Part shown: piece by piece, positions 29,841 to 36,935 of the stretch
Layout of the letters: each line of letters opens with the position of its first letter
How positions within the stretch are numbered: the stretch's first letter is position 1
Program-made: the position numbers and the translations under genes
Notes under the pieces: generated by a model
Database searches by the model: none
The model's input: only the letters and a program-made list of their open reading frames with translations
Told to the model about the DNA's origin: nothing
From: Ruminococcus sp.
Lineage (GTDB): Bacteria; Bacillota; Clostridia; Oscillospirales; Ruminococcaceae
Assembly (NCBI GenBank): GCA_017534595.1
Contig: JAFXVY010000088.1
Location: forward strand, 1 to 38,865
Direction of reading: 5' to 3'
DNA length: 38,865 nt

Positions 29841-30809
29841 TTGAAAAAAAGGATCTTTGACATCATACAGATCGGCTATAAGGGTGACTTCCCGAGCCGC
29901 TTTTTCGATATCTTTATTTCCATAGTCATCATACTGAACATTCTTGCGATGTTCCTCTCGACCTTTGAAACGCTGTCTCCGGCCGAGCCGGTGTTCGAGG
30001 TGATAGAGCTCGTGACCGTGTCGGTGTTCTGCATCGAATACATCCTGCGTATCTGGACGGCGGACCTGCTCTATCCGGACAGCGGGCCGATACGCTCGCG
30101 CATAAGGTTTTTGTTTTCCTACGACGGCATCATCGACCTGCTGACGATACTCCCCTTCTACTTCCTCACGGGAATGATCGTGTTCAGGATGCTGAGAGTC
30201 GTGAGGATATTCAGGCTCTTCAAGATCAACTCCCAGCTTGACAGCTTCAATGTCATAACCAACGTCCTCAAGGAACGCCGCAATCAGATAATCTCATCGG
30301 TGTTCATCATACTGATCCTGATGCTCGCTTCCTCGATAGGTATGTACTCGGTGGAGCACGCCGCTCAGCCGGACAAGTTCGAGAACGCCTTTTCGGGCAT
30401 CTGGTGGAGCATCTCCACGCTTATGACCGTTGGCTACGGCGATATCTACCCGATAACCGTGGCCGGCAAGATAATGGCGATATTCACAGCGCTGCTCGGC
30501 GTCGGAGTGGTCGCTATACCCACAGGTATTATCAGTGCGGGATTTGTTGAGCAGTACAAGAAATCCGAGAGCGAGGCCTCCGGCAGGAAGCTGCGGGATG
30601 TCTCCTCGATAGCCGAGCTGCTCGCGGACAGCGAGAGCGGATTCCCCGGCAGGACAGTCGGTGAGCTCTCCGGCGAGAACGGCTTCCGCGTCTTTGTACT
30701 GATACGCGGCGATCTGACAGTCATCGCCTCAGACAGCGTGACCGTCGCCGAGGGGGATATACTCGTCGTGGAGAAGAAAGGGATCAAGAAGAAAAAAGGC
30801 CGGAAATAA
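29841..30809 (+). CDS. Voltage-gated-type potassium channel with C-terminal RCK_C/TrkA_C-like domain
   Basis: A 322-residue six-segment ion channel. Hydrophobic segments at about 21-41, 54-72, 94-112 and 150-170 precede a pore with the K+ selectivity filter TVGYGD at 196-201. Segment four carries regularly spaced Arg/Lys (RMLRVVRIFRLFK, 116-128), the voltage-sensor pattern. The last 70 residues (GELSGENGFRVFVLIRGDLTVIASDSVTVAEGDILVVEKK) match the beta-strand pattern of TrkA_C/RCK_C ligand-binding domains, suggesting cytoplasmic regulation. The start is TTG at 29841 with AAGGAGG seven bases upstream. The C-terminus is strongly basic. It ends the long plus-strand run and faces a bidirectional terminator. 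Confidence 0.9.
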   Translation: MKKRIFDIIQIGYKGDFPSRFFDIFISIVIILNILAMFLSTFETLSPAEPVFEVIELVTVSVFCIEYILRIWTADLLYPDSGPIRSRIRFLFSYDGIIDLLTILPFYFLTGMIVFRMLRVVRIFRLFKINSQLDSFNVITNVLKERRNQIISSVFIILILMLASSIGMYSVEHAAQPDKFENAFSGIWWSISTLMTVGYGDIYPITVAGKIMAIFTALLGVGVVAIPTGIISAGFVEQYKKSESEASGRKLRDVSSIAELLADSESGFPGRTVGELSGENGFRVFVLIRGDLTVIASDSVTVAEGDILVVEKKGIKKKKGRK

Positions 30810-30824
30810 CGAACAGTGAACAAA

Positions 30825-30859
30825 AAAGCACTTGTGTCATGCTCTGACATAAGTGCTTT
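30825..30859. terminator. Bidirectional terminator between convergent genes
   Basis: A 15-bp stem (AAAGCACTTGTGTCA pairing with TGACATAAGTGCTTT, one G-T pair) with a TGCTC loop. Read on the minus strand it is followed by TTTTTT, a strong terminator for the DHHW gene; on the plus strand it is followed by TATAAT, a weaker one for the channel gene. Confidence 0.88.
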
Positions 30860-30878
30860 ATAATATGTTTCATTCAGC

Positions 30879-32165
30879 TTACTGCATTATCGTTCTCATC
30901 CTGGCGATGTGAGTGTCGGCATACTCGCTCGAAAGGGACATACCGAAGAGGATATCCGTCGCGCCGACCTTCTTGAAGAAGTCCTTCATCTTGACCTGAA
31001 CGTGTCTGAAATCGACGACGTAGATCTTCTCAAAGCTGCCCACGAAGAAAGGCACCATGGCGTTTCCGTAGCTGTCCTTTATCAGCACGAGCACTCTGCC
31101 GTTGCCGACATCGGTCTTGATCTCGGCGATGTTGACATCGTTGCCGAGGATCGTGCAGTAGCAGCCGCTGCCCTGCAGGCTGTCATAGAACAGCGTGCCC
31201 GACTGAGCCCCGGTGAAGGAGCTGTTGTAGTAGGTGGTGGTATAGCTGTTCTTGGGCTTGTAGTAGATGTAGGTGTCGGGGTACTGCTTGAACTCGGGCG
31301 CATTGTTGCTGTAACCGTAGAGAGAGCCGGTGAACCCGGTCTTCTTGTATTCGGTCATCTGCGAGATATCGGTAAAAGGCACTCCCGCAGCGGCGGCAAA
31401 CTCCTTGGCGGCATAGTAGGCGCCGAGAGGCTGCCAGTGGTGATCGGTGCGGGTATAGATGTACTCCTCAACGTGAGCTGCAAGGGCGTCGTAGACGTCA
31501 ACATTGGTAACTCCCGAGAGATACTGCCCGATCATCTGGATATTCGATTTCTGATCGGTACACGGCTTCTGACCGTTGTTGCCGGTTATGGTCTTGGGGC
31601 AGTAATAAGCCGATGCGAGAGGACAGCCGAGGTTGTAGACATTCACTCCGCTGCCGACCATCTGCTTGTAGCTGTTGACTACGTTCGCAAAGGCCTGTGC
31701 GTTGCTGTTGAGCCCGTAGAACGGGGGAAGTCCCCTGACCCTTTCGCCCTCGTACCTGTCGCAGATCACGATATTCCCGACCCACTCGCCGTAGCTCGGC
31801 AGATAGGAAGTGTTCCCCGTGGATCTTGGGCGTGTGGTAGTAGTGGTAGTGGTCTTGGCCGCGGTAGTGGTGGTCGTTGTGGTAGTGGTCTCGGGGGTGG
31901 TGGTAGTCGTTGTGGTAGTCTCGGGGGTAGTCGTAGTCGTGGTAGTAGTCGTCTCCGGCTTTGCAGTTGTGGTGGTGGTCGCAGCCGACTCGGTCACGCT
32001 CTCTGCGGGAACGGAGGTCTGTGTCTCCGTGCTCCCGGACGTCACGGTAGTGGTCGTCGGGACAGTATTCGTGATATCACGGCTCTCGATCGTATTGCCG
32101 CAGCCCGCCATACCGAGGGTGAGCATTACTGCTGCCGCAGCGGCAATTATTCTCCTGTTCAACAT
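30879..32165 (-). CDS. Second DHHW family protein, a lipoprotein with Thr-rich repeat linker
   Basis: A 428-residue exported protein. The signal peptide ends in LGMAGC with the lipid-bearing Cys 22. A linker from about residue 63 to 111 is built of runs of seven to nine Thr separated by PE or similar, and probably crosses the cell wall. The globular part from about 120 has the DHHW motif (241-244, in YTRTDHHWQPLGAYYAAKEF) and Ser 365 in VLIKDSYGNAMVPF, matching the arrangement of the DHHW protein at 19669. It is thus a probable surface acyltransferase or esterase. No MBOAT is adjacent; the one at 18211 may serve both. The ATG at 32165 has AAGGA about ten bases upstream. Confidence 0.85.
   Translation of the reverse strand: MLNRRIIAAAAAVMLTLGMAGCGNTIESRDITNTVPTTTTVTSGSTETQTSVPAESVTESAATTTTTAKPETTTTTTTTTPETTTTTTTTPETTTTTTTTTAAKTTTTTTTRPRSTGNTSYLPSYGEWVGNIVICDRYEGERVRGLPPFYGLNSNAQAFANVVNSYKQMVGSGVNVYNLGCPLASAYYCPKTITGNNGQKPCTDQKSNIQMIGQYLSGVTNVDVYDALAAHVEEYIYTRTDHHWQPLGAYYAAKEFAAAAGVPFTDISQMTEYKKTGFTGSLYGYSNNAPEFKQYPDTYIYYKPKNSYTTTYYNSSFTGAQSGTLFYDSLQGSGCYCTILGNDVNIAEIKTDVGNGRVLVLIKDSYGNAMVPFFVGSFEKIYVVDFRHVQVKMKDFFKKVGATDILFGMSLSSEYADTHIARMRTIMQ
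31833..31979 (-). repeat. Thr-codon repeat tract in the DHHW lipoprotein
   Basis: About 49 codons, nearly all Thr (ACC/ACT mixed), broken by Pro-Glu pairs with a period of about ten codons (PE plus eight or nine Thr, three times). Such tracts can change length by slippage or unequal recombination, altering the linker without shifting the frame if whole codons are lost or gained. Confidence 0.85.
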
Positions 32166-32250
32166 TCAATTCACATCCTTGATAACTCAAACCGCGCAGA
32201 TGCGCTCTTTCTGTTCATACCTTCCCGGAGCGCGGGGCTCCGTACATTTC

Positions 32251-32279
32251 ATTATAGCACAGCTGCCCGGAAAAATCAA
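32251..32279 (-). promoter_or_regulatory. Sigma-A promoter of the DHHW lipoprotein
   Basis: On the minus strand TTGATT (32274-32279) and TATAAT (32251-32256) are 17 bp apart. The -35 overlaps the stop codon of the upstream membrane protein gene. A CGGAG/CTCCG hairpin lies in the leader. Confidence 0.85.
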
Positions 32280-32803
32280 GACTCCTGCTCCGGCGCCTCT
32301 GTTTCGGCCTGCTCCGGAGCCTCTTTTTCGGCTTCCGGCTCGGCGGGAGGTTCTGTACTCCCGGACTCTGCCTCGGCAGGGGTATCTGTGCTCTCTTCCT
32401 CTGCCTCGGCAGGGGTATCCGTGCTCTCAGGCTCTGCCTCGACGGGAGCTTCTTCGCTTTCCGCTTCCGGCTCGGAGGTCTTCTCCCCTGAGGTCTCGGG
32501 GCGGAGCGGGACGGGCTCCTCATAGCGCAGGCCGGCGTTCACGAGCATCAGCACAGAAACTATCGCAACGCCCGAAACGATGTAATAGACCACCTCGGGC
32601 ACACGCATGACCACGAGCAGCAGTCCGAGCGCCACGATGACTCCGAGCATGACAAGCACCACGAGCCACGGTTTGCTGCGGAACACCCTGAACCTGCCGA
32701 CGATACGCTCTCTGATATCAAGGCGCTCGTCGAGGCCCTTCCAGAGCACGAACGATATCCCCATGGAAATGACCAGCGTGATAAACGCTCCCATCCTGTT
32801 CAA
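32276..32803 (-). CDS. Small membrane protein with acidic repeat tail
   Basis: A 175-residue protein. The start chosen is TTG at 32803, with AAGGAGG exactly seven bases upstream; the ATG at 32794 is too far (16 bases), and a longer reading to 32860 runs through the serA terminator. Three hydrophobic segments (about residues 4-20, 46-65 and 70-88) are followed by a tail from about 95 rich in Glu, Pro, Ala and Thr. The decapeptide ESTDTPAEAE recurs there with variations (ESTDTPAEAE twice, then GSTEPPAEPE). I do not recognise the family. No promoter fits the short gap after serA, so it may depend on read-through past the terminator. Confidence 0.65.
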   Translation of the reverse strand: MNRMGAFITLVISMGISFVLWKGLDERLDIRERIVGRFRVFRSKPWLVVLVMLGVIVALGLLLVVMRVPEVVYYIVSGVAIVSVLMLVNAGLRYEEPVPLRPETSGEKTSEPEAESEEAPVEAEPESTDTPAEAEEESTDTPAEAESGSTEPPAEPEAEKEAPEQAETEAPEQES

Positions 32804-32821
32804 AGCAAGCCCTCCTTCAAG

Positions 32822-32851
32822 AAAAAGAGCCGCCCTTGAAAGCGGCTCTTT
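32822..32851 (-). terminator. Terminator after serA
   Basis: Read on the minus strand, AAAGAGCCGC and GCGGCTCTTT form a 10-bp perfect stem with an 8-base loop, followed by TTC. It lies 14 bp after the serA stop codon. Confidence 0.88.
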
Positions 32852-32865
32852 GTGTTTCATTCAGA

Positions 32866-34017
32866 TCAAAGCACGCGGACTCTTACAACGCCTTCGATGT
32901 TCTTGATAGCGTCGATATCGGCAGCGCCGGTAACGTCGAGGAGCGTGCAGCTCCAGTCCTTCTTGGACTTGTTCACCATATTCTCGATGTTTGCGCCCTT
33001 GTCGGCAACAGCGGTGGTGATCTGCGAGAGCAGTGCGGGAACGTTCTTATGCAGCACGCAAACGAGCTGGTCGCCGGTCTTAGCAAGCTCTGCATTCGGG
33101 AAGTTCACGGAATTGAGGATAGTGCCGCGCTCGATGTAAGCCTTGAGCTCGTCAGCTGCCATAACTGCGCAGTTGTCCTCGCTCTCCTCGGTGGAAGCGC
33201 CGAGGTGGGGGATAGCTACAACGTTCTCAACGCCGATGACCTCATCGCCGGGGAAGTCAACAACATATCTTGCTACCTTACCGGAGCCGAGAGCGTCGAT
33301 GATAGCTTCAGCGTTAACGAGCTCGCCTCTTGCAAAGTTGAGGAGCTTTACGCCGTCCTTGCAAAGAGCGATAGTGTCCTTGGTGATGGTGTCCTTGGTG
33401 TCTGCATTGTAGGGGAGGTGCAGGGAGATGTAATCAGCCTCTGCATAGATGTCGTTAACGTTGTTGGTGACCTTTACCTGGGGCTTGAGGTTAAGAGCAG
33501 CGCCTACGGACAGGAACGGATCGTAGCCGATAACGTTCATGCCGAGGGAGATAGCAGCATTGGCGAGCTTGCCGCCGATTGCGCCGAGGCCGATCAGACC
33601 GAGGGTCTTGCCCATGATCTCGCCGCCTGCGAAATTGCTCTTGCCTTTCTCTACCATCTTGCCGACCTCATCGCCGTTGCCCTTGAGGGTCTTGGCCCAC
33701 TCGATAGCCTCGGGGACCTTTCTTGCAGCGAGGAACAGACCGCAGAGAGCCAGCTCCTTAACAGCGTTGGCGTTTGCACCGGGGGTATTGAAAACTACGA
33801 TACCCTCTTCTGCGCACCTGTCAACGGGGATGTTGTTGGTGCCTGCGCCTGCACGGGCGATGGCAAGGAGATTGTCCTTGAACTCCATGTCGTGCATCTT
33901 GGCGGAACGTACCATTACAGCATCGGGAGCGTCGCATGTATCGGTAACGTTGTAATCAGCGCCGAGCCTGCTTGTGCCGACTGCGGCGATCTTGTTGAGC
34001 GTGAGTATATTGTACAT
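32866..34017 (-). CDS. serA: D-3-phosphoglycerate dehydrogenase
   Basis: A 383-residue NAD-dependent enzyme for the first step of serine synthesis from 3-phosphoglycerate, of the shorter form common in Bacteroidetes and clostridia. The nucleotide-binding motif GLIGLGAIGGKLANAA starts near residue 137. The substrate/catalytic blocks NFARGELVN (Arg) and IPHLGASTEES (His) are present. The last 70 residues (LVCVLHKNVPALLSQITTAVADKG) form an ACT domain, the usual site of serine feedback. The ATG at 34017 has AGAGGT about ten bases upstream. It follows serC by 77 bp, with a hairpin in between. Confidence 0.95.
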   Translation of the reverse strand: MYNILTLNKIAAVGTSRLGADYNVTDTCDAPDAVMVRSAKMHDMEFKDNLLAIARAGAGTNNIPVDRCAEEGIVVFNTPGANANAVKELALCGLFLAARKVPEAIEWAKTLKGNGDEVGKMVEKGKSNFAGGEIMGKTLGLIGLGAIGGKLANAAISLGMNVIGYDPFLSVGAALNLKPQVKVTNNVNDIYAEADYISLHLPYNADTKDTITKDTIALCKDGVKLLNFARGELVNAEAIIDALGSGKVARYVVDFPGDEVIGVENVVAIPHLGASTEESEDNCAVMAADELKAYIERGTILNSVNFPNAELAKTGDQLVCVLHKNVPALLSQITTAVADKGANIENMVNKSKKDWSCTLLDVTGAADIDAIKNIEGVVRVRVL

Positions 34018-34035
34018 TATAGATCGACCTCTTTC

Positions 34036-34080
34036 TTATAAAATAAGCGAGGGCAAGCTGCCGAAAGCAGCAGCCCCCGC
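34036..34080 (-). terminator. Hairpin with U-rich tail between serC and serA (possible attenuator)
   Basis: On the minus strand GCGGGGGC and GCCCTCGC pair (one G-U) around an inner GCTGC/GCAGC stem, spanning 34080 to 34047, followed by TTATTTTATAAG. No promoter is visible between this structure and serA, so serA expression must pass through it. Partial termination would lower serA relative to serC. Confidence 0.7.
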
Positions 34081-34094
34081 GTTTGATACATAGA

Positions 34095-35180
34095 TTATGC
34101 GTTCTCTTCCTCGAACTTCTTCATGAAAGCAACGAGCTTCTCTACGCCCTCGATAGGCATAGCGTTGTAGATCGAAGCTCTCATACCGCCGACGGTTCTG
34201 TGGCCCTTGAGGTTCTCGAAGCCTGCAGCCTTGGACTCTGCAACGAACTTCTTGTCAAGCTCCTCGTTGCCGGTAACGAAGGGAACGTTCATCAGAGATC
34301 TGTCCTCGGGTCTTACGGTGCCCTTGAACATCTTGCTGCTGTCGAGGAAATCATAGAGGATCTTGGCCTTCTTCTCGTTGTGAACCTTCATGCCCTCGAG
34401 ACCGCCCATCTTCTTGATCCACTTGAATACCTTGCCGCAGATATAGATGCCGTAGCAGGGAGGAGTATTGTAGAGCGAGTCATTCTCAGCCTGGATCTTC
34501 CAGTCCATCATGGTCGGGCACTGCTTGAAAGCGGGGCCGTCAGCGATGAGATCCTCACGGACGATAACGATCTGAACGCCGGCAGGGCCTACGTTCTTCT
34601 GAACGCCGCCGTAAACGACGCCGTACTTGGAAACGTCGATAGGCTCAGACAGGAAGCAGCTGGAAACATCGGCTACAAGGATATGGCCCTTGGTGTTGGG
34701 AAGGGTCTTGTACTTGGTGCCGTAGATGGTGTTGTTCTCGCAGATATAAACATAGTCTGCATCCTCGGGGATATCGAGGTCGGAGCAGTCGGGGATGTAG
34801 GAGAAGGTCTTGTCGGCAGACGAAGCAACTCTTACTACCTCGCCGTACTTCTCAGCTTCCTGAGCAGCCTTCTTAGCCCACTGACCGGTGATGATGTAAG
34901 CGGCCTTGCCGTTTCTCATCAGGTTCATAGGTACCTCTGCGAACTGCAGCGAAGCACCGCCCTGACGGAAGATCACCTTGTAGTTGTCGGGAATGCCCAT
35001 AAGGTCGCGGAGATCAGCCTCTGCTTCCTTGATGATCTGGTCATAAGCCTTGGAACGGTGGCTCATTTCCATTACGGACATACCTGTGCCCTTATAATCG
35101 AGCATCTCCTCGGCAGCCTCTTTGAGGACCTCCTCGGGGAGCACGGCAGGGCCTGCGCTGAAGTTATAAACTCTTCCCAT
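34095..35180 (-). CDS. serC: Phosphoserine aminotransferase
   Basis: A 361-residue class V PLP aminotransferase converting 3-phosphohydroxypyruvate and glutamate into phosphoserine. MGRVYNFSAGPAVLPEEVL is the family N-terminus. VADVSSCFLSEPIDVSKYGVVYGGVQKNVGPAG holds the PLP-binding Asp and the Schiff-base Lys (in GGVQKN). MRASIYNAMPIEGVEKL near the C-terminus is also diagnostic. The ATG at 35180 has GGAGGT seven bases upstream; the in-frame region before it reaches into the promoter and is rejected. It heads a serC-serA unit; a serB gene is not seen here. Confidence 0.97.
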   Translation of the reverse strand: MGRVYNFSAGPAVLPEEVLKEAAEEMLDYKGTGMSVMEMSHRSKAYDQIIKEAEADLRDLMGIPDNYKVIFRQGGASLQFAEVPMNLMRNGKAAYIITGQWAKKAAQEAEKYGEVVRVASSADKTFSYIPDCSDLDIPEDADYVYICENNTIYGTKYKTLPNTKGHILVADVSSCFLSEPIDVSKYGVVYGGVQKNVGPAGVQIVIVREDLIADGPAFKQCPTMMDWKIQAENDSLYNTPPCYGIYICGKVFKWIKKMGGLEGMKVHNEKKAKILYDFLDSSKMFKGTVRPEDRSLMNVPFVTGNEELDKKFVAESKAAGFENLKGHRTVGGMRASIYNAMPIEGVEKLVAFMKKFEEENA

Positions 35181-35217
35181 TTTGAAAACCTCCAATAAAA
35201 ATAAAATCAACACCATT

Positions 35218-35246
35218 ATTATATTACTTTTTCGCCTCAAAGTCAA
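35218..35246 (-). promoter_or_regulatory. Sigma-A promoter of serC-serA
   Basis: On the minus strand TTGACT (35241-35246) and TATAAT (35218-35223) are 17 bp apart. The leader is only about 30 nt, leaving no room for a riboswitch. Confidence 0.88.
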
Positions 35247-35391
35247 GAGACATAAGTGAAATCTTTGTGTACACAGGATGGCGTGATTTTGCAATTCAGC
35301 GGGTCACATCCTGCATTTTTCCGACATCTCCCGCAGTGCGGGGCTCCGCCGGGGCTTTGTAAACTTTTTTTGAATTTACGGATACGCCGCC

Positions 35392-36537
35392 TCAGAAGAA
35401 GCTCCAGCCGGTCAGCAGCAGTCCCGGGACGACCACGATCGCAAAGAACGCCCAGCTCACAAGAGTGAAGGTCTTGATGAACTTCCCGCCGCAGCCGGGG
35501 TACTCCCGCACATAGATGCGGTAATTTATCACCGAGGCCAGAGAGCCTATCAGCGAGCAGAGACCGGCGGTATCGGCGCCGTATATGAGCCCGGAGAAAT
35601 TGGTCGTGAACGGATAGAGGACTATCGACGCGGGGACGTTCGAGATCAGCTGGCTGAGGCCTATCGCCCACCAGTACTCGCTGCCGGAGACGGCTTTTCC
35701 GAGCAGCCCGGCGATATGCTCATTGGCGGCTATCGACGAGGAGAACACGAAGAAGCAGAAGAAGGTCACGATCAGCACATAATCGACCTTGAGAAACAGC
35801 CTCCTGTCAACAACAGCTATGACCGCCGCGACTGTTCCCGCGGCTGCCGGCCAGTAGGCCGTCCGGGTGACGATGGTGAGTATCACCAGCAGAAACAGCG
35901 AGATATAGGCGATCCTGCGGACGCGCCCCTCGGCGGGATCCCGAGCATCCGAGGTGTCGGGAGGGGTACCTATCTCCTCCTTGAGATCCTTGCGGTACAG
36001 GAAGAACACGAATATCACGAGCAGAACCGCCGACATAGCGCACAGCGGCAGCATATGGAGCATGAAGTGCCCGACGCTGACTCCGGCGCGGCCGTAGAGG
36101 AACAAATTCTGGGGGCTGCCGAAGGGGGTGAGCAGCGAGCCGCGTATTGCGGCGATGTTCTCCATAGAGATCACGGGGAGGATATACTTTTCCTTGCCTC
36201 CGCTGCGGAAGACGGTGATAGTCAGAGGGACGAAGATGATAAGCGAGACGTCGTTGGTAACGAGCATTGAAGTGAAAAAAACGCCGAAAATGAGGAACAG
36301 GGAGATGCCGGTCATCCGCTTGAGGCCGGAGGACAGCTTTATAACGGGTTTGAGGACATTTTCGCGTTTGAAGCCCTCGAGTACGCAGAGCATCATAAAC
36401 AGTGTCCCGAGGGTGCGCCAGTCGATATCCTTCCAGAGCTGAGAACTGGGGGGAGTGATAAAGAGAGATATCACTGCGGCGATAACAGAGATAGTGAGCA
36501 TCAATTCCTTACGGAGGAATGTTTTGACCTTATTCAT
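35392..36537 (-). CDS. SLC13/ArsB-superfamily anion permease
   Basis: A 381-residue membrane protein with about ten hydrophobic segments. TNDVSLIIFVPLTI and LTPFGSPQNLFLYGRAGV resemble the paired substrate-binding motifs of the ion transporter superfamily (SLC13 / CitM / ArsB / NhaD relatives, compare the S-N-T and G-S-P-x-N loops). A second half with LISNVPASIVLYPFT mirrors the first, as expected from the inverted-repeat fold. The substrate could be a carboxylate, sulfate or another anion; the sequence does not decide. The ATG at 36537 has AAGGAA about 11 bases upstream; an extension to 36606 lies over the promoter. It is monocistronic. Confidence 0.82.
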   Translation of the reverse strand: MNKVKTFLRKELMLTISVIAAVISLFITPPSSQLWKDIDWRTLGTLFMMLCVLEGFKRENVLKPVIKLSSGLKRMTGISLFLIFGVFFTSMLVTNDVSLIIFVPLTITVFRSGGKEKYILPVISMENIAAIRGSLLTPFGSPQNLFLYGRAGVSVGHFMLHMLPLCAMSAVLLVIFVFFLYRKDLKEEIGTPPDTSDARDPAEGRVRRIAYISLFLLVILTIVTRTAYWPAAAGTVAAVIAVVDRRLFLKVDYVLIVTFFCFFVFSSSIAANEHIAGLLGKAVSGSEYWWAIGLSQLISNVPASIVLYPFTTNFSGLIYGADTAGLCSLIGSLASVINYRIYVREYPGCGGKFIKTFTLVSWAFFAIVVVPGLLLTGWSFF

Positions 36538-36596
36538 TAAATCATACTTTCCTTGCGGCTGAGGATTGGCGATAGGCCGAAAAGCCGCCAAGGGGT

Positions 36597-36625
36597 ATAA
36601 TAGCACAAGGAAAATAAAAAGTCAA
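36597..36625 (-). promoter_or_regulatory. Sigma-A promoter of the anion permease
   Basis: On the minus strand TTGACT (36620-36625) and TATTAT (36597-36602) are 17 bp apart. The leader can form a hairpin (GGCGG...CCGCC-like pairing near 36565-36590). Confidence 0.8.
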
Positions 36626-36753
36626 TACAAAAAATATGAACCAAACGCACCAGCAGTCCTCGGCGCGGACGGCTTCGCAGCAGGAAGCAGGAGGCGGTTC
36701 TGAGAGTCACGCTCAAAGCATTATCATGGCCGAAAGACAGACACCCGCCCTGT

Positions 36754-36793
36754 TTCGGGGGCTTTCCGGTCGCCCCCGAACCCCTTCGGGGGC
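36754..36793. other. Three-segment alternative hairpin in a divergent intergenic region
   Basis: TTCGGGGGC (36754-36762), GCCCCCGAA (36772-36780) and TTCGGGGGC (36785-36793) allow the middle segment to pair with either neighbour over nine bases, giving two mutually exclusive hairpins. The structure lies between the promoters at 36597 and 36839, upstream of both, so neither predicted transcript contains it. The rest of 36626-36838 shows nothing I can support as a gene. Confidence 0.6.
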
Positions 36794-36838
36794 AAAACTG
36801 ACTCTTTTTTGCTTTCGTTTTTCTCCCCTCTGTTCCGA

Positions 36839-36867
36839 TTGACAATCCCGGAAAACTGTGATAGAAT
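36839..36867 (+). promoter_or_regulatory. Sigma-A promoter of the PP2C phosphatase operon
   Basis: TTGACA (36839-36844) and TAGAAT (36862-36867) are 17 bp apart. The leader carries a hairpin CAGCTTT/AAAGCTG at 36881-36901 shortly before the ribosome binding site. Confidence 0.87.
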
Positions 36868-36935
36868 ACTAACAGGCAGACAGCTTTGTTCCGTAAAGCT
36901 GGTATGCCTCAGAGGTCAGCAAGAGGAAAGCAGCT

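Noticed and set aside
30909-32525. 538-residue plus-strand open frame over the DHHW lipoprotein gene
   Set aside because: It is the complement of the DHHW gene; the Gly/Ser and Val-rich stretches are the antisense of the Thr repeat.
32804-32860. N-terminal extension of the small membrane protein to 32860
   Set aside because: It would translate the serA terminator hairpin; the TTG at 32803 has an ideal ribosome binding site.
35265-35391. Terminator after the anion permease gene
   Set aside because: Short hairpins (CCCGC-AGT-GCGGG, GCTCC/GGGGC) are present but none is followed by a U-tract on the minus strand, so I could not support a call.
36636-36845. Small open frames in the divergent intergenic region
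   Set aside because: No ribosome binding site, biased composition driven by the GC-rich repeats, and overlap with promoters.
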